Under the pieces are notes generated by a model. The model saw only the letters and a program-made list of their open reading frames with translations. It did not search any database and was not told where the DNA came from. 26,099 nt of DNA from positions 1 through 26,099 of the forward strand of contig DASQWC010000108.1 of the NCBI GenBank assembly GCA_035640475.1. Reading direction: 5' to 3'. Made by a program: the position numbers and the translations under genes. Positions 1 to 7,990 of the stretch are shown here, piece by piece; the first letter of the stretch is position 1, and each line of letters starts with the position of its first letter. The stretch comes from DASQWC01 sp035640475. Its GTDB lineage: Bacteria; Actinomycetota; JAICYB01.

Positions 1-10
1 CCCCCCGTGC

Positions 11-1117
11 CTATTCGGCTCTTGTGGTCGCCGGGCTTTGTGCACTCCGGAGGCGCGGCGCCAACGTGAGAACAATCACAGTTCCACCGGCAATCACGAG
101 CGCGAGCACGAAGCGGCCCCAGGAGATCGTCCCGGCCACGACGAGGCCCGCAGCCAGCACGAGCGCCCATCCATACATCACGAGCACCGCCTGCCGGTGC
201 GTATGACCGAGTCGCAACAGCCGGTCGTGGATGTGCTCGTTGTCGGCCGCGAACAGCGGTCTCCGGTTCGCCAGCCGCCGCATCGTCACCAACGCAACAT
301 TCGTCAGCGGAACGGCGAGAAAGACGATCGGCGTGAAGATCAACGGCAACGCGAGCCGTCCACCGGCCGAGCCCGGCCCGTTGAAACGTCCGATCAACGA
401 GATGGTCGCACCGGCCAAGACGAACCCCAGCGGCATCGCGCCGGTATCTCCCATGAAGATGCGCGCTGGATTGAAGTTGAACGGAAGGAATCCGATACAC
501 GCACCGACCATCGCCGCCGTCGCCAGCGGCGCCAAAGGATCCGGGCCGAGGAACTCCTCAGGCAATCGAGTCGCGTAGAGAAACAACCCGCCACCGGCAA
601 TCGCCGAAAGCCCGGCGGCGAGCCCATCGAGGCCATCGATGTAGTTCACGGCGTTGGTCAGCAGCATGACCCACACGATCGTGAGGATCGCGGAGATATC
701 GGCGGATAGCGAGATGACACCGATGCCGGGCAACCAGAAGAAGCTCATCTGCACACCCGACAGGAACAGGATCCCGCCGGCAAAGATCTGTCCGGCAAAC
801 TTTGCCGGCGGCGACAGATCGCGATGATCGTCCAGCACACCGAGCCCGAGCACGACGAAGCCGCCGACGAGCAGACCGAACACTTCACTGAATCGAAATG
901 CCTCGCGCAGTTCCTGCAACGTCAGCGCCGCCGCAAAGGCCGCCGCCAGTCCCACGTAGATGGCGATGCCGCCGAACGTCGGTGTCGGAGCGAGATGGAC
1001 CTTGCGATCGACGGGGACGTCGTAGCCGCCGATGCGGACGACCACCGCTCGAACGATCGGGGTGCAAATAAACGAGGCGATCGCGGCGACCGCCGCGACC
1101 ACGACGTATGGAGCCAC
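11..1117 (-). CDS. wecA: WecA/TagO-like undecaprenyl-phosphate sugar-1-phosphate transferase
   Basis: Membrane glycosyltransferase family 4 (MraY/WecA superfamily). It moves a sugar-1-phosphate, usually GlcNAc-1-P, from its UDP form to undecaprenyl phosphate, the first step of wall-glycan or O-antigen-like synthesis. The 368 residues are mostly hydrophobic helices. Family motifs are present in order: the Asp pair in LDDHRD (about 95-100), NAVNYIDGLDGLA (155-167), FNPARIFMGDTG (215-226) and the HxH motif HIHDRLL (295-301). That pattern is WecA-like rather than MraY-like. The start is GTG, 3 nt after the stop of the phosphatase-like gene, so the two are probably co-transcribed. In many actinobacteria wecA follows the prfA-prmC-tsaC genes and precedes the ATP synthase operon, which would lie just outside the window. 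The sugar specificity cannot be read from the sequence. Confidence 0.93.
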   Translation of the reverse strand: MAPYVVVAAVAAIASFICTPIVRAVVVRIGGYDVPVDRKVHLAPTPTFGGIAIYVGLAAAFAAALTLQELREAFRFSEVFGLLVGGFVVLGLGVLDDHRDLSPPAKFAGQIFAGGILFLSGVQMSFFWLPGIGVISLSADISAILTIVWVMLLTNAVNYIDGLDGLAAGLSAIAGGGLFLYATRLPEEFLGPDPLAPLATAAMVGACIGFLPFNFNPARIFMGDTGAMPLGFVLAGATISLIGRFNGPGSAGGRLALPLIFTPIVFLAVPLTNVALVTMRRLANRRPLFAADNEHIHDRLLRLGHTHRQAVLVMYGWALVLAAGLVVAGTISWGRFVLALVIAGGTVIVLTLAPRLRSAQSPATTRAE

Positions 1118-1120
1118 GGA

Positions 1121-1795
1121 CTACCGCCGCGAGCGAGCCGGTTTGCGCTTCTTCGAACGCCCGGTATGCGCCTCGGCCCGGCGTCCGTGTCCGGTGGCCA
1201 GGAGCAGGGTGAGAACGTCGCTCACGAGCGCCTGGACGGCCTGTCCGAGCGCCTGCCACGCCTCATCGCCCTTGCCGTTGGGCTCGATCAGATTGAGGTC
1301 CTGCGGCCGGATGCCGCCCCAGAACCCGTAGTCGGCGCGTGCTCGTTTGCGGGCCGCGTGGGCCTGAATGATCTTGTCACGCATCTGCTCGACGCGGTCT
1401 GAGAACAAGATCGGCGGGCGCACCGGCGCTCGCTTCGCCCAATGGATGAACTCCTTCATCGTGAAGACCTTGTCCCACGCTTGCGGGACGAGACTCCAGA
1501 TGTGTGAGATCTGGTCCCACGACATCGCCAGGATGAGATCGGGACCGTCGCAACGCTCAGGCGTGAGCACTGTTGCCCGGTGCTTCGACAGATCGAGCGT
1601 TAGGGCTTCTGCCGCGACCGTCGCCTCGTCGCGCAAACCGACGCCGTCGATCGCATGAGTGCCGGCCGACGAGATATCCCACAGGACCTCTCCATCGATC
1701 TCCCCGGCAAGTCGCTGCGTGCACGCCGCCGCCAACGCGCTGCGAGCGTCGTTTCCGTTACAGACGTAAAGGATCCTGAAGAGTGATAACGCCAT
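1121..1795 (-). CDS. Low-molecular-weight protein tyrosine phosphatase-like protein with divergent active site
   Basis: The N-terminus carries the LMW-PTP phosphate loop CX5RS (VCNGNDARSALA, about 11-22) after a short hydrophobic strand. The family dephosphorylates phosphotyrosine or, in ArsC-like members, reduces arsenate. Three things are unusual. The common second cysteine of the loop (CxGNxCRS) is alanine. The usual C-terminal Asp-Pro general-acid loop looks like Glu-Pro (IEPNGKGDEAW). At 224 residues the protein is well above the usual ~150, with an inserted segment and a Lys/Arg-rich tail that may bind nucleic acid or membrane. The ATG start at 1795 is preceded by a purine-rich stretch. 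It lies between tsaC and wecA and looks operonic. Activity on tyrosine phosphate is unproven. Confidence 0.75.
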   Translation of the reverse strand: MALSLFRILYVCNGNDARSALAAACTQRLAGEIDGEVLWDISSAGTHAIDGVGLRDEATVAAEALTLDLSKHRATVLTPERCDGPDLILAMSWDQISHIWSLVPQAWDKVFTMKEFIHWAKRAPVRPPILFSDRVEQMRDKIIQAHAARKRARADYGFWGGIRPQDLNLIEPNGKGDEAWQALGQAVQALVSDVLTLLLATGHGRRAEAHTGRSKKRKPARSRR

Positions 1796-1832
1796 GTAGA
1801 GGCCCTGACCTGCGTAACTGTATCACTCCGCT

Positions 1833-2408
1833 TCAAATCGACTTTTCGAGCGCGGCGGCGATATCGACGGAAGAAATCGCGCCCTCGCGAACGATTTCGG
1901 CACCACCTCTCGTCGTATCGACCACGGTCGAAGCCGTGCCGTCGATGCGTCCGCCGTCGACGTAGCAGTCCACTCCGTCGCCGAAGAGCGTCCGGATCGA
2001 TTCGATGTCGCCGGGAGTCTGCCGGCCGCTTTGGTTCGCGCTCGTCGCCGCCAACGGCCCCGTTCTCTTCAGCAACTCGAGCGTCACCTCGTTGGCGGGA
2101 ACGCGAAGCCCGATCGTCTCGGACCCCGACGCCACGACGATCGTCAGGGGTCCGGGCCAAAACCGCTGCGCGAGCACGTGTGCGCTCGCGGAAGGAGCTC
2201 CGAGGTGATCAAGCCAGCCCTCGTCCGGAACGAGAACTTGCAACGCTTTGTCGGACGGCCGTCCTTTCAGCTCATAGATGCGGCGGACGGCCGTAGCGTC
2301 GTCGAATCGCGCAGCGAGTCCGTACACCGTGTCGGTGGGGATGACGACGACGCCGCCGCGCGCGAGAGCCTCGGCCGCCTCGTCGAGCGTGCTCAGCGCC
2401 GCGCCCAC
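1833..2408 (-). CDS. tsaC: Threonylcarbamoyl-AMP synthase (YrdC/Sua5 family)
   Basis: Makes threonylcarbamoyl-AMP from threonine, bicarbonate and ATP, the first step of the t6A37 modification of ANN-decoding tRNAs. Visible motifs are VVVIPTDTVYGLAARF near the N-terminus, the nucleotide-binding LKGRPSDKAL, FWPGPLTIV and SANQSGR. With 191 residues it is the short TsaC form without the extra Sua5 C-terminal domain. The reading frame is open back to 2534, but that part overlaps prmC and has no family resemblance. I chose GTG at 2408, which overlaps the end of prmC by 16 nt. CTG at 2396 would form a 4-nt CTGA overlap and also fits the domain boundary. It is part of the prfA-prmC-tsaC run. Confidence 0.93.
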   Translation of the reverse strand: MGAALSTLDEAAEALARGGVVVIPTDTVYGLAARFDDATAVRRIYELKGRPSDKALQVLVPDEGWLDHLGAPSASAHVLAQRFWPGPLTIVVASGSETIGLRVPANEVTLELLKRTGPLAATSANQSGRQTPGDIESIRTLFGDGVDCYVDGGRIDGTASTVVDTTRGGAEIVREGAISSVDIAAALEKSI

Positions 2409-3229
2409 ACCACGCGCGGCCGCCCGGTGTGATCGAAGCGCGTAGTCCACGGGCCGAAGTCCTCCGGGAGGTCGTAACGGCCTTGCGAAGGCGATCCGAT
2501 CTCGTACGCGATGTGGCCACCGCGTGAGACCCACCGAGCGGCGCCGTCGGCCAGGCGCTTGAGCATCTCGTCGCCGACCGGCCCCGCGTAGACGGCTTCG
2601 TGCGGCTCGGCCCCCACGTCGAAGCCCACCTCGGCTCCCAGCGGCACGTACGGCGGGTTGGACACGACGAGGTCGCAGCGCCGCTCAAGCTCGGTTGGCA
2701 GCGCATCGTACAGATCGCCTTGGACGACCCGTACGCGCGTGTTCGTTCCCCTCACGTTGCGTTCCGCGTACCGCACGGCATCCTGAGAAAGATCGGCCGC
2801 CCACACCTCGGCGTCCGGACGCGCTCGGGCGATCGCGATGGCGACGGCGCCCGTTCCCGTGCCGATATCGACGACGACCGGCGACTCACGTTCGGCGATG
2901 AGCTCCAGTGCGACGTCGACGAGCGTTTCCGTCTCCGGACGCGGGACCAGAACGCCCGGACCGCACTCGATCTCGATGCCGCAGAAGACGACGGAGCCGA
3001 CGATGTAGCCGAACGGCTCCCCGGACCGGCGCCGATCGAGCAGACCGTCGAGACGAGCAGGATCGAGCTCGTCGCGCAGACGCGTCCACAGATCTCCCCA
3101 CGCCAATCCGAGTCCGTGCGCGGCGAGCCGTTCGGCATCGAAGCGCGGTGACGGACAGCCGGCCGTGCGAAGGACTTCTTCGGCATCATGCAGCCAGCCA
3201 GACAGGGTGAGCGCGTCAGCTCGCAACAT
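2393..3229 (-). CDS. prmC: Peptide chain release factor N5-glutamine methyltransferase
   Basis: PrmC (HemK) methylates the glutamine of the GGQ motif in release factors RF1 and RF2, using SAM. The protein has an N-terminal helical domain, the linker motif EPFGYIVGSVVFCG, the loop VLVPRPETETLV, SAM motif I (VVDIGTGTGAVAIA) and the catalytic NPPY (VVSNPPYVPL). The ATG at 3229 gives 278 residues, the normal size. The open frame upstream of it lies within prfA. It overlaps the prfA stop by 14 nt, so the enzyme is probably translationally coupled to its own substrate RF1. The second substrate gene, prfB, is also in this window. Confidence 0.96.
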   Translation of the reverse strand: MLRADALTLSGWLHDAEEVLRTAGCPSPRFDAERLAAHGLGLAWGDLWTRLRDELDPARLDGLLDRRRSGEPFGYIVGSVVFCGIEIECGPGVLVPRPETETLVDVALELIAERESPVVVDIGTGTGAVAIAIARARPDAEVWAADLSQDAVRYAERNVRGTNTRVRVVQGDLYDALPTELERRCDLVVSNPPYVPLGAEVGFDVGAEPHEAVYAGPVGDEMLKRLADGAARWVSRGGHIAYEIGSPSQGRYDLPEDFGPWTTRFDHTGRPRVVWARR

Positions 3230-4289
3230 TCTCGACCTCTTCGGCTTGTGCGAGCGCATCGACCATCTCGCCGATGTCGCCGTCCATGATTTGTTGGATG
3301 CCGTGCTGCGTGTGACCGATGCGATGGTCGGTGACGCGGTTCTGCGGAAAGTTGTACGTGCGGATCTTCTCAGAGCGATCGCCCGTTCCGACTTGCGACC
3401 TCCGTTCGGCGGCGAGCTGTGATCGCGCCTCCTCCTCTGCGAAGGCCTTCAGCTTCGCGAGCAGAATGCGCATCGCCCTGTCCTTGTTCTGTCGCTGCGA
3501 CCGCTCGGACTGGCATGTGACGACTTGCCCGGTGGGAATGTGTGTGATCCGGACGGCCGAGTCGGTCGTGTTCACGTGCTGACCGCCCGCGCCTTGGGAA
3601 CGAAACGTATCGATCCGCAGATCCTCGGGATTGATGCCGACCTCGACCTCATCGGCTTCGGGCAGGACGGCGACGGTGACAGTCGACGTGTGGATGCGGC
3701 CGCTCGACTCCGTTGCCGGGACGCGCTGGACGCGGTGCACTCCGGATTCGTGCTTCAGCTTGGAGAATGCGCCGCGGCCGTCGATCTCGATGGTTGCCTC
3801 CTTCACGCCGCCGACGCCGCTCTCGGAGGCGTCCAACACGCCGGAGCGCCATCCCTGCCGCTCGGCGTAGCGCTGATACATGCGGAGGAGCTCGGCGGCG
3901 AAGAGGCTGGCTTCGTCTCCGCCGGCTCCCGATCGAACCTCGACGATGACGGCGCGCTGATCGCGCGGATCCGGCGGCGCGAGAAGCTCACGCACTCGCT
4001 GTTCCGCCTCGGAGGCCCGGCCCTCGGCATCGGTCAGAGTCGACGCGTAGTACTCCTGCTCCTCCGCCGAGCCGCCTTCGGAGGACAGCTCGCGAGCTTC
4101 GTTCGCTTCCGTCGAGGCCGCCTTCCACGCCTCGTACGCGCGAACCAGGTCCTCGAGCTCGGCCGCTTTCTTTGCGAGCTCGACGTAGCGCTCGCGATCG
4201 GAGATCACCTCCGGCTGCCCGAGCTCGTCGAGCAGGTGCGCGTGCTCGGCGGCGACCTCGTCCAGTCGTGCGATCAGCGAGTCGTCCAT
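3216..4289 (-). CDS. prfA: Peptide chain release factor 1
   Basis: RF1 reads UAA and UAG in the ribosomal A site and triggers peptide release. The 357 residues are typical. The stop-codon recognition tripeptide is PAT (about 191-193, in RVPATESSGRIHTS) and the catalytic GGQ is in GAGGQHVN (about 235-237). The N-terminal third is a charged coiled-coil domain. The start is ATG at 4289. An upstream in-frame start at 4349 lies inside the DUF1385 gene and was rejected. A TATCCT hexamer 8 nt before the ATG suggests this gene has its own leaderless promoter as well as read-through from upstream. It overlaps prmC, whose product methylates the GGQ glutamine. Confidence 0.97.
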   Translation of the reverse strand: MDDSLIARLDEVAAEHAHLLDELGQPEVISDRERYVELAKKAAELEDLVRAYEAWKAASTEANEARELSSEGGSAEEQEYYASTLTDAEGRASEAEQRVRELLAPPDPRDQRAVIVEVRSGAGGDEASLFAAELLRMYQRYAERQGWRSGVLDASESGVGGVKEATIEIDGRGAFSKLKHESGVHRVQRVPATESSGRIHTSTVTVAVLPEADEVEVGINPEDLRIDTFRSQGAGGQHVNTTDSAVRITHIPTGQVVTCQSERSQRQNKDRAMRILLAKLKAFAEEEARSQLAAERRSQVGTGDRSEKIRTYNFPQNRVTDHRIGHTQHGIQQIMDGDIGEMVDALAQAEEVENVAS

Positions 4290-4297
4290 ATGAGCCG

Positions 4298-4303
4298 AGG
4301 ATA
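4298..4303 (-). promoter_or_regulatory. Putative -10 element for prfA (leaderless)
   Basis: TATCCT on the minus strand ends 8 nt before the prfA ATG, and there is no Shine-Dalgarno sequence in between. No clear -35 element is visible. Confidence 0.45.
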
Positions 4304-4311
4304 TCGGTGGG

Positions 4312-5151
4312 CTACGCCCACAATGCGCCGAAGGCGGCGATCGCGACACGCAGCTCGTCGTCGGCCGGCTCGCGCGTGGTCCAGCGCTGGAGCAGACGCC
4401 CGGGCGCCGAGATCACGCGCGCCACCATCGAGCGCTCGTTGCGTGCCGTCGCTCGCATGATCTCGTAGGCGAGCATCGCGTCGACCGGTGCGAGCGCGAG
4501 CCGCCAGCCGATCCCGGCGACGACGGGTGTCCGCGGGACGAACGCGTGGACGACGCCGCCAACGAGAACGAAGAGAACGATGAAGCTCGTCCCGCACCGG
4601 AAGTGAATCGGGCTCGCCGATCGCGCCTGGTCGATGGTCGGCAGCGTCCCGTGCTGTTCGAAGGCGGCGATCACCTTGTGCTCGGCACCGTGGTAGACGA
4701 AGAGACGCTTCGCAGCCTCCGAACGTGAGACGACGAACAAGTAGACGAGCAGGACGGCCGCCCGGAGCGCAGCTTCGGCGGCGTCGGCCGTCGGATCCGG
4801 CAGCGCCGCGACGAACAACGCCGGCGCAACGACGAACAGTGCGAGCATGCCGGCCACCACCGCAGCCATCGTCGATCTCATCTGTCCGGCCGTCGGCATC
4901 ACCCCGCTCGTTTCGCGGACGGAGATCCGCAGTGCCTCCAGGCCGATCGACATCGCTTCGGCCAGAGCGCCGAGCCCGCGCGCGAACGTCTCGCGCAATG
5001 TCGCCCAGCGCTCCTGCACGGCGTGCGACTCGACGGCGATCTCTCCGTCGCCGCGACGGATCGCCACCGACCAGCGTTCCGGGGTGCGCATCAGGACGCC
5101 CTCGGGCAGGGCTTGTCCGCCGACGGTGTGTTGCTCTAGACCTTGCGCCAG
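4312..5151 (-). CDS. DUF1385 family membrane protein, non-canonical start
   Basis: Conserved metal-dependent-looking membrane protein family found beside prfA in many Gram-positive bacteria; its function is not established. Signatures are the N-terminal GGQALPEGVLMR, YHGAEHKVI and SPIHFRCGTSF, with three or more hydrophobic segments between and after them. The first ATG is at 5091, but the GGQA...EGV motif that opens this family is encoded upstream of it in the same frame (about 5121-5089). There is no ATG, GTG or TTG in frame further upstream. The best candidate is CTG at 5151, which overlaps the thyX stop by 16 nt and has a GGAG 10 nt before it. The 5' boundary is therefore tentative; the stop and frame are secure. 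Confidence 0.85.
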   Translation of the reverse strand: MAQGLEQHTVGGQALPEGVLMRTPERWSVAIRRGDGEIAVESHAVQERWATLRETFARGLGALAEAMSIGLEALRISVRETSGVMPTAGQMRSTMAAVVAGMLALFVVAPALFVAALPDPTADAAEAALRAAVLLVYLFVVSRSEAAKRLFVYHGAEHKVIAAFEQHGTLPTIDQARSASPIHFRCGTSFIVLFVLVGGVVHAFVPRTPVVAGIGWRLALAPVDAMLAYEIMRATARNERSMVARVISAPGRLLQRWTTREPADDELRVAIAAFGALWA

Positions 5152-6047
5152 TCGGTGCGTGCTCCGTACGTGCCGTCCGAGTAGGACTCCACACGGTAGT
5201 CCTCGAACAGCAGCGGCTCGGCCAAGCGCAAGCAGAGAAAGATTCGGAAGAAAAGATCGCGGATCTCAGATTCCGCGTGCTCGTCCGTGCGCATCTCGAT
5301 CATGTGCCGCCACGACCGGATGTTCGCCGACAGAACGAGGATCGTCTCCGTCTCGTTGGGCAGAACGGATCGCGCCGTCTGCTGAACGCGCTTGCGGCGG
5401 TCGGTCCTGGCGTCGGCCGAGAGCAACTGATCCCCGTCGGACTGAAGTGACAGAAGCTCGTCGGCGATCTCCTCGTACTCGCGCGCGGCGCGGTCGATCC
5501 GCTCCTCGAAGCTCTTGTGCAAAGCAGGATGCTGCTGATATTCAGGTCGCTCGACGAAGCGCAGGACCTTCCCCGAAACGAATCGCTGACTAAGTTGTGA
5601 GAACGCCGTCCCGGCGCGATGGCGGACGATCTCATGCGTGTTGGACCGTGAGATGCCGTAGCAGAGGAACGACAGTGTTGCGTGCTCGTAGACCGACCCG
5701 TGGCCGGACGACGAGAGATTGTCGAAGTAGCGTTTGGCATTCTCGTTATACGACCGCTTCGGGCCGAAGCTCGCGTAGCACGTCTGGCCGGCCGTCTTCA
5801 TGAGCTGTGCGGCCGGCGTCAGCGCCGTCGGGTCGTCGACGTACTGCCCGAAGTCGAGCTCCGGACCGAATCCTTCGAGGAACGGACGCATCCCTTCGAG
5901 AGCAACGTGCGGCTTGGCGATGAGGACGACGCCGGCGTGCCTGAGGTAGGGAGTGCCGGCATCGGAGTGCAAGACCTCGCTATGAATCGCCGGAAATCCA
6001 TCGGCGTCGGAGCCGCCGAACGCGGCAAAAATTTCCTTCGGTTCCAT
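5136..6047 (-). CDS. thyX: Flavin-dependent thymidylate synthase
   Basis: ThyX makes dTMP from dUMP with methylene-tetrahydrofolate, NADPH and FAD. The signature loop is RHRAGTAFSQLSQR (about 142-155), preceded by SSGHGSVYEHA (about 113-123). The classical pattern RHRx7SxR has one extra residue here. At 303 residues it is longer than many homologues because of an N-terminal extension of about 80-90 residues. The ATG at 6047 was chosen because upstream sequence runs into the divergent helicase gene and shows no family resemblance, and because a TAGACT hexamer lies 8 nt before it. It is followed by the DUF1385 gene, probably with overlap. No thyA was seen in the window. Confidence 0.95.
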   Translation of the reverse strand: MEPKEIFAAFGGSDADGFPAIHSEVLHSDAGTPYLRHAGVVLIAKPHVALEGMRPFLEGFGPELDFGQYVDDPTALTPAAQLMKTAGQTCYASFGPKRSYNENAKRYFDNLSSSGHGSVYEHATLSFLCYGISRSNTHEIVRHRAGTAFSQLSQRFVSGKVLRFVERPEYQQHPALHKSFEERIDRAAREYEEIADELLSLQSDGDQLLSADARTDRRKRVQQTARSVLPNETETILVLSANIRSWRHMIEMRTDEHAESEIRDLFFRIFLCLRLAEPLLFEDYRVESYSDGTYGARTDWRKV

Positions 6048-6055
6048 CGGGGCCG

Positions 6056-6061
6056 AGTCTA
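6056..6061 (-). promoter_or_regulatory. Putative -10 element for thyX (leaderless)
   Basis: TAGACT on the minus strand ends 8 nt before the thyX ATG, with no Shine-Dalgarno sequence between them. Confidence 0.45.
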
Positions 6062-6084
6062 CGTCCGGGAGCCGACGCACATGC

Positions 6085-6093
6085 TGATATGCT
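6085..6093 (+). promoter_or_regulatory. Putative extended -10 promoter for the DEAD-box helicase gene
   Basis: TGATATGCT contains an extended TG and a TATGCT -10 element, 18 nt before the ATG at 6112. It would give a 5' leader of about 11 nt. No convincing -35 element is visible. Confidence 0.35.
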
Positions 6094-6111
6094 GGTCGTC
6101 CCGAGATACAC

Positions 6112-7359
6112 ATGACTGACAGCAGCCCAACCTTTTCCGGCTTGGGCGTCGACGACGCAATCGTCCAGCGCCTGAACCAACGCAATATCCACGAGCCCTT
6201 CCCCATTCAGGCGGAAGTGATCCCGGACGCCCTCGACGGGCGGGACATTCTCGGCAAAGCAAAGACCGGCTCCGGCAAGACGCTCGCCTTCGGCATACCG
6301 ATCGTTCAACGCATGCGCCGGGACGTGCAGGGCACGCAAGCGCTCGTGCTCGTCCCGACGCGAGAGCTCGCGTCACAGGTCACCGAGGACCTGGTCTCTA
6401 TCGCGCCGCGGAAGACAAAGATCCTCGCGACCTACGGCGGCGCCGGGCTCGGCCGCCATATCAACGAGGCGCCGACGGCACAGATCATCGTCGCGACGCC
6501 GGGGCGACTCATCGACCTCCTCGATCGCAAGGCGGCCAACCTGTCCAAGCTGCACATGCTCGTCTTCGACGAAGCAGATCGCATGGCGGACATGGGATTC
6601 CTGCCCCAGGTGACGACGATCCTCCGCCACGTGCCGCGCGAACGGCAGACGATGCTGTTCTCGGCAACGCTCGACCACCAGATCATGGGGCTGATCTCGC
6701 AGACACAGGACGCCGTCCGCTTCGAGATCGCCGACCGGATGCAAACGGTCGAGGGACTCGAACACCACCTCTTCGAGGTGCACCAGATGGACAAGACCGA
6801 CGTCCTCGTCGCGCTCTTGAAGGGCCCGCACGGCCTCACGCTCGTGTTCACGCGAACAAAGCGAACGTGCGCGCGCCTCGCGAAGGCGCTCAACGACGCC
6901 GGTGTGAAGGCCGAGGCCATCCACGGCGACCGCACGCAGTCCGAGCGCGAACGATCCTTACAACGGTTCGAATCGGGCGACGTGGACGTCCTCGTCGCCA
7001 CCGATGTTGCCGCCCGCGGTCTGGACATCGAGAACGTGACGCTCGTCGTGAACTACGACCCTCCCGAGGACCACAAGGCGTACGTGCACCGCGTCGGACG
7101 GACGGCCCGGGCCGGAAAGACGGGAGTCGCGGTGACGCTGGCGACTTGGGAGCAACGCTCGGACGTGGAACGCATGGCCAAGCGGCTTCGGCTCACGCCG
7201 CACATCGTCGAGGTGTTCTCGTCGGACCCAATGCTGCAAAAGGTAGGAACCGAAGAGGTCGTCGGCGCGGCACCGACGAAAGAAGAAGACGACAAGCCGG
7301 CCACGGCCGGTATGTACGCGGCGCTCCGAAAGAGCCGCGGCCCGCGCCGTCGGCGGTAG
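6112..7359 (+). CDS. DEAD-box ATP-dependent RNA helicase
   Basis: Unwinds RNA duplexes during ribosome assembly, RNA decay or cold adaptation. All core motifs are in order: a Q-motif region (PFPIQ, 29-33), motif I AKTGSGKT (50-57), PTRELA (82-87), TPGR (129-132), DEAD (153-156), SAT (184-186), the C-terminal motif V ARGLDI and motif VI HRVGRTARAG. The 415 residues hold the two RecA-like domains plus a short, basic tail ending in RGPRRRR. It resembles the RhlE/CshA group more than the long DeaD form with its RNA-binding domain. It stands alone on the plus strand between thyX (divergent) and the HD gene (convergent), inside the otherwise minus-strand rho-to-prfA segment. Confidence 0.95.
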   Translation: MTDSSPTFSGLGVDDAIVQRLNQRNIHEPFPIQAEVIPDALDGRDILGKAKTGSGKTLAFGIPIVQRMRRDVQGTQALVLVPTRELASQVTEDLVSIAPRKTKILATYGGAGLGRHINEAPTAQIIVATPGRLIDLLDRKAANLSKLHMLVFDEADRMADMGFLPQVTTILRHVPRERQTMLFSATLDHQIMGLISQTQDAVRFEIADRMQTVEGLEHHLFEVHQMDKTDVLVALLKGPHGLTLVFTRTKRTCARLAKALNDAGVKAEAIHGDRTQSERERSLQRFESGDVDVLVATDVAARGLDIENVTLVVNYDPPEDHKAYVHRVGRTARAGKTGVAVTLATWEQRSDVERMAKRLRLTPHIVEVFSSDPMLQKVGTEEVVGAAPTKEEDDKPATAGMYAALRKSRGPRRRR

Positions 7360-7402
7360 CCGGCGGCATTGCAAAGCGCGGCGGCCTCCGACGCGTCCTC
7401 CG

Positions 7403-7990
7403 CTACAGATAACCGAGAGCGACGGACTCTTCGACCAGGGTCTTCGCGTACGTCGAGAGCGCGGCGGAGCCGTGGCCGATCCAGGCGACGTTCAGCTCGA
7501 GCACCTGCTCGGCGGTGATGGAGTGCTCTTTCCATGTCGAGCCTTCGGTTGCGAAGTTGAGCAGGAGCGGCAGTAGCCGGTCGACCGCGGAGGCGAAGCG
7601 CGCTTCGATTGTCGCCTGGGCCTCGTATTCCTCCCACAGGGTGCGGAAGTCGTCGCCTTGGTCGTCCGGAAGAAGCCCGAAGATCCGTTCTGCGGCGGCG
7701 CGCTCGGCATCTTCCTTCGCCGCCCGGCCGTCGACGTCGTAGAGAAACGCGTCGCCGGCGTCGATCTCGACGATGTCGTGGACGAGCAGCATCGTGATCA
7801 CTTTGTTGAGGTCGACGTCTTCATTGACGTGCTCGGCGAGAACCATCGCCGCCAGCGCCACGTGCCACATGTGTTCGGCATCGTTCTCATACCGCGATCG
7901 TCCGACGATGCGCGAACGCCGCAGTACCTGCTTTGCTCGATCGACCTCGAGAATGAACTCGATCTGCCTGCGCAGACGCTCGCCGCTCAC
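7403..7990 (-). CDS. HD-domain hydrolase, YfbR/HDDC2-like
   Basis: Metal-dependent phosphohydrolase of the HD superfamily. The probable ligands are H40 (in NDAEHMWHVA), H71-D72 (VHDIVEIDAGD) and D137 (SAVDRLLPLL). The arrangement matches the YfbR/HDDC2 group, whose studied members are 5'-deoxynucleotidases acting on dNMPs; substrate use here is inferred. The product is 195 residues. GTG at 7990 was chosen because it forms a 4-nt GTGA overlap with the upstream glyoxalase-like gene; the longer open frame to 8095 overlaps that gene. A nucleotide-monophosphate role would fit the nearby thyX, but the two genes are not in one operon. Confidence 0.85.
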   Translation of the reverse strand: MSGERLRRQIEFILEVDRAKQVLRRSRIVGRSRYENDAEHMWHVALAAMVLAEHVNEDVDLNKVITMLLVHDIVEIDAGDAFLYDVDGRAAKEDAERAAAERIFGLLPDDQGDDFRTLWEEYEAQATIEARFASAVDRLLPLLLNFATEGSTWKEHSITAEQVLELNVAWIGHGSAALSTYAKTLVEESVALGYL

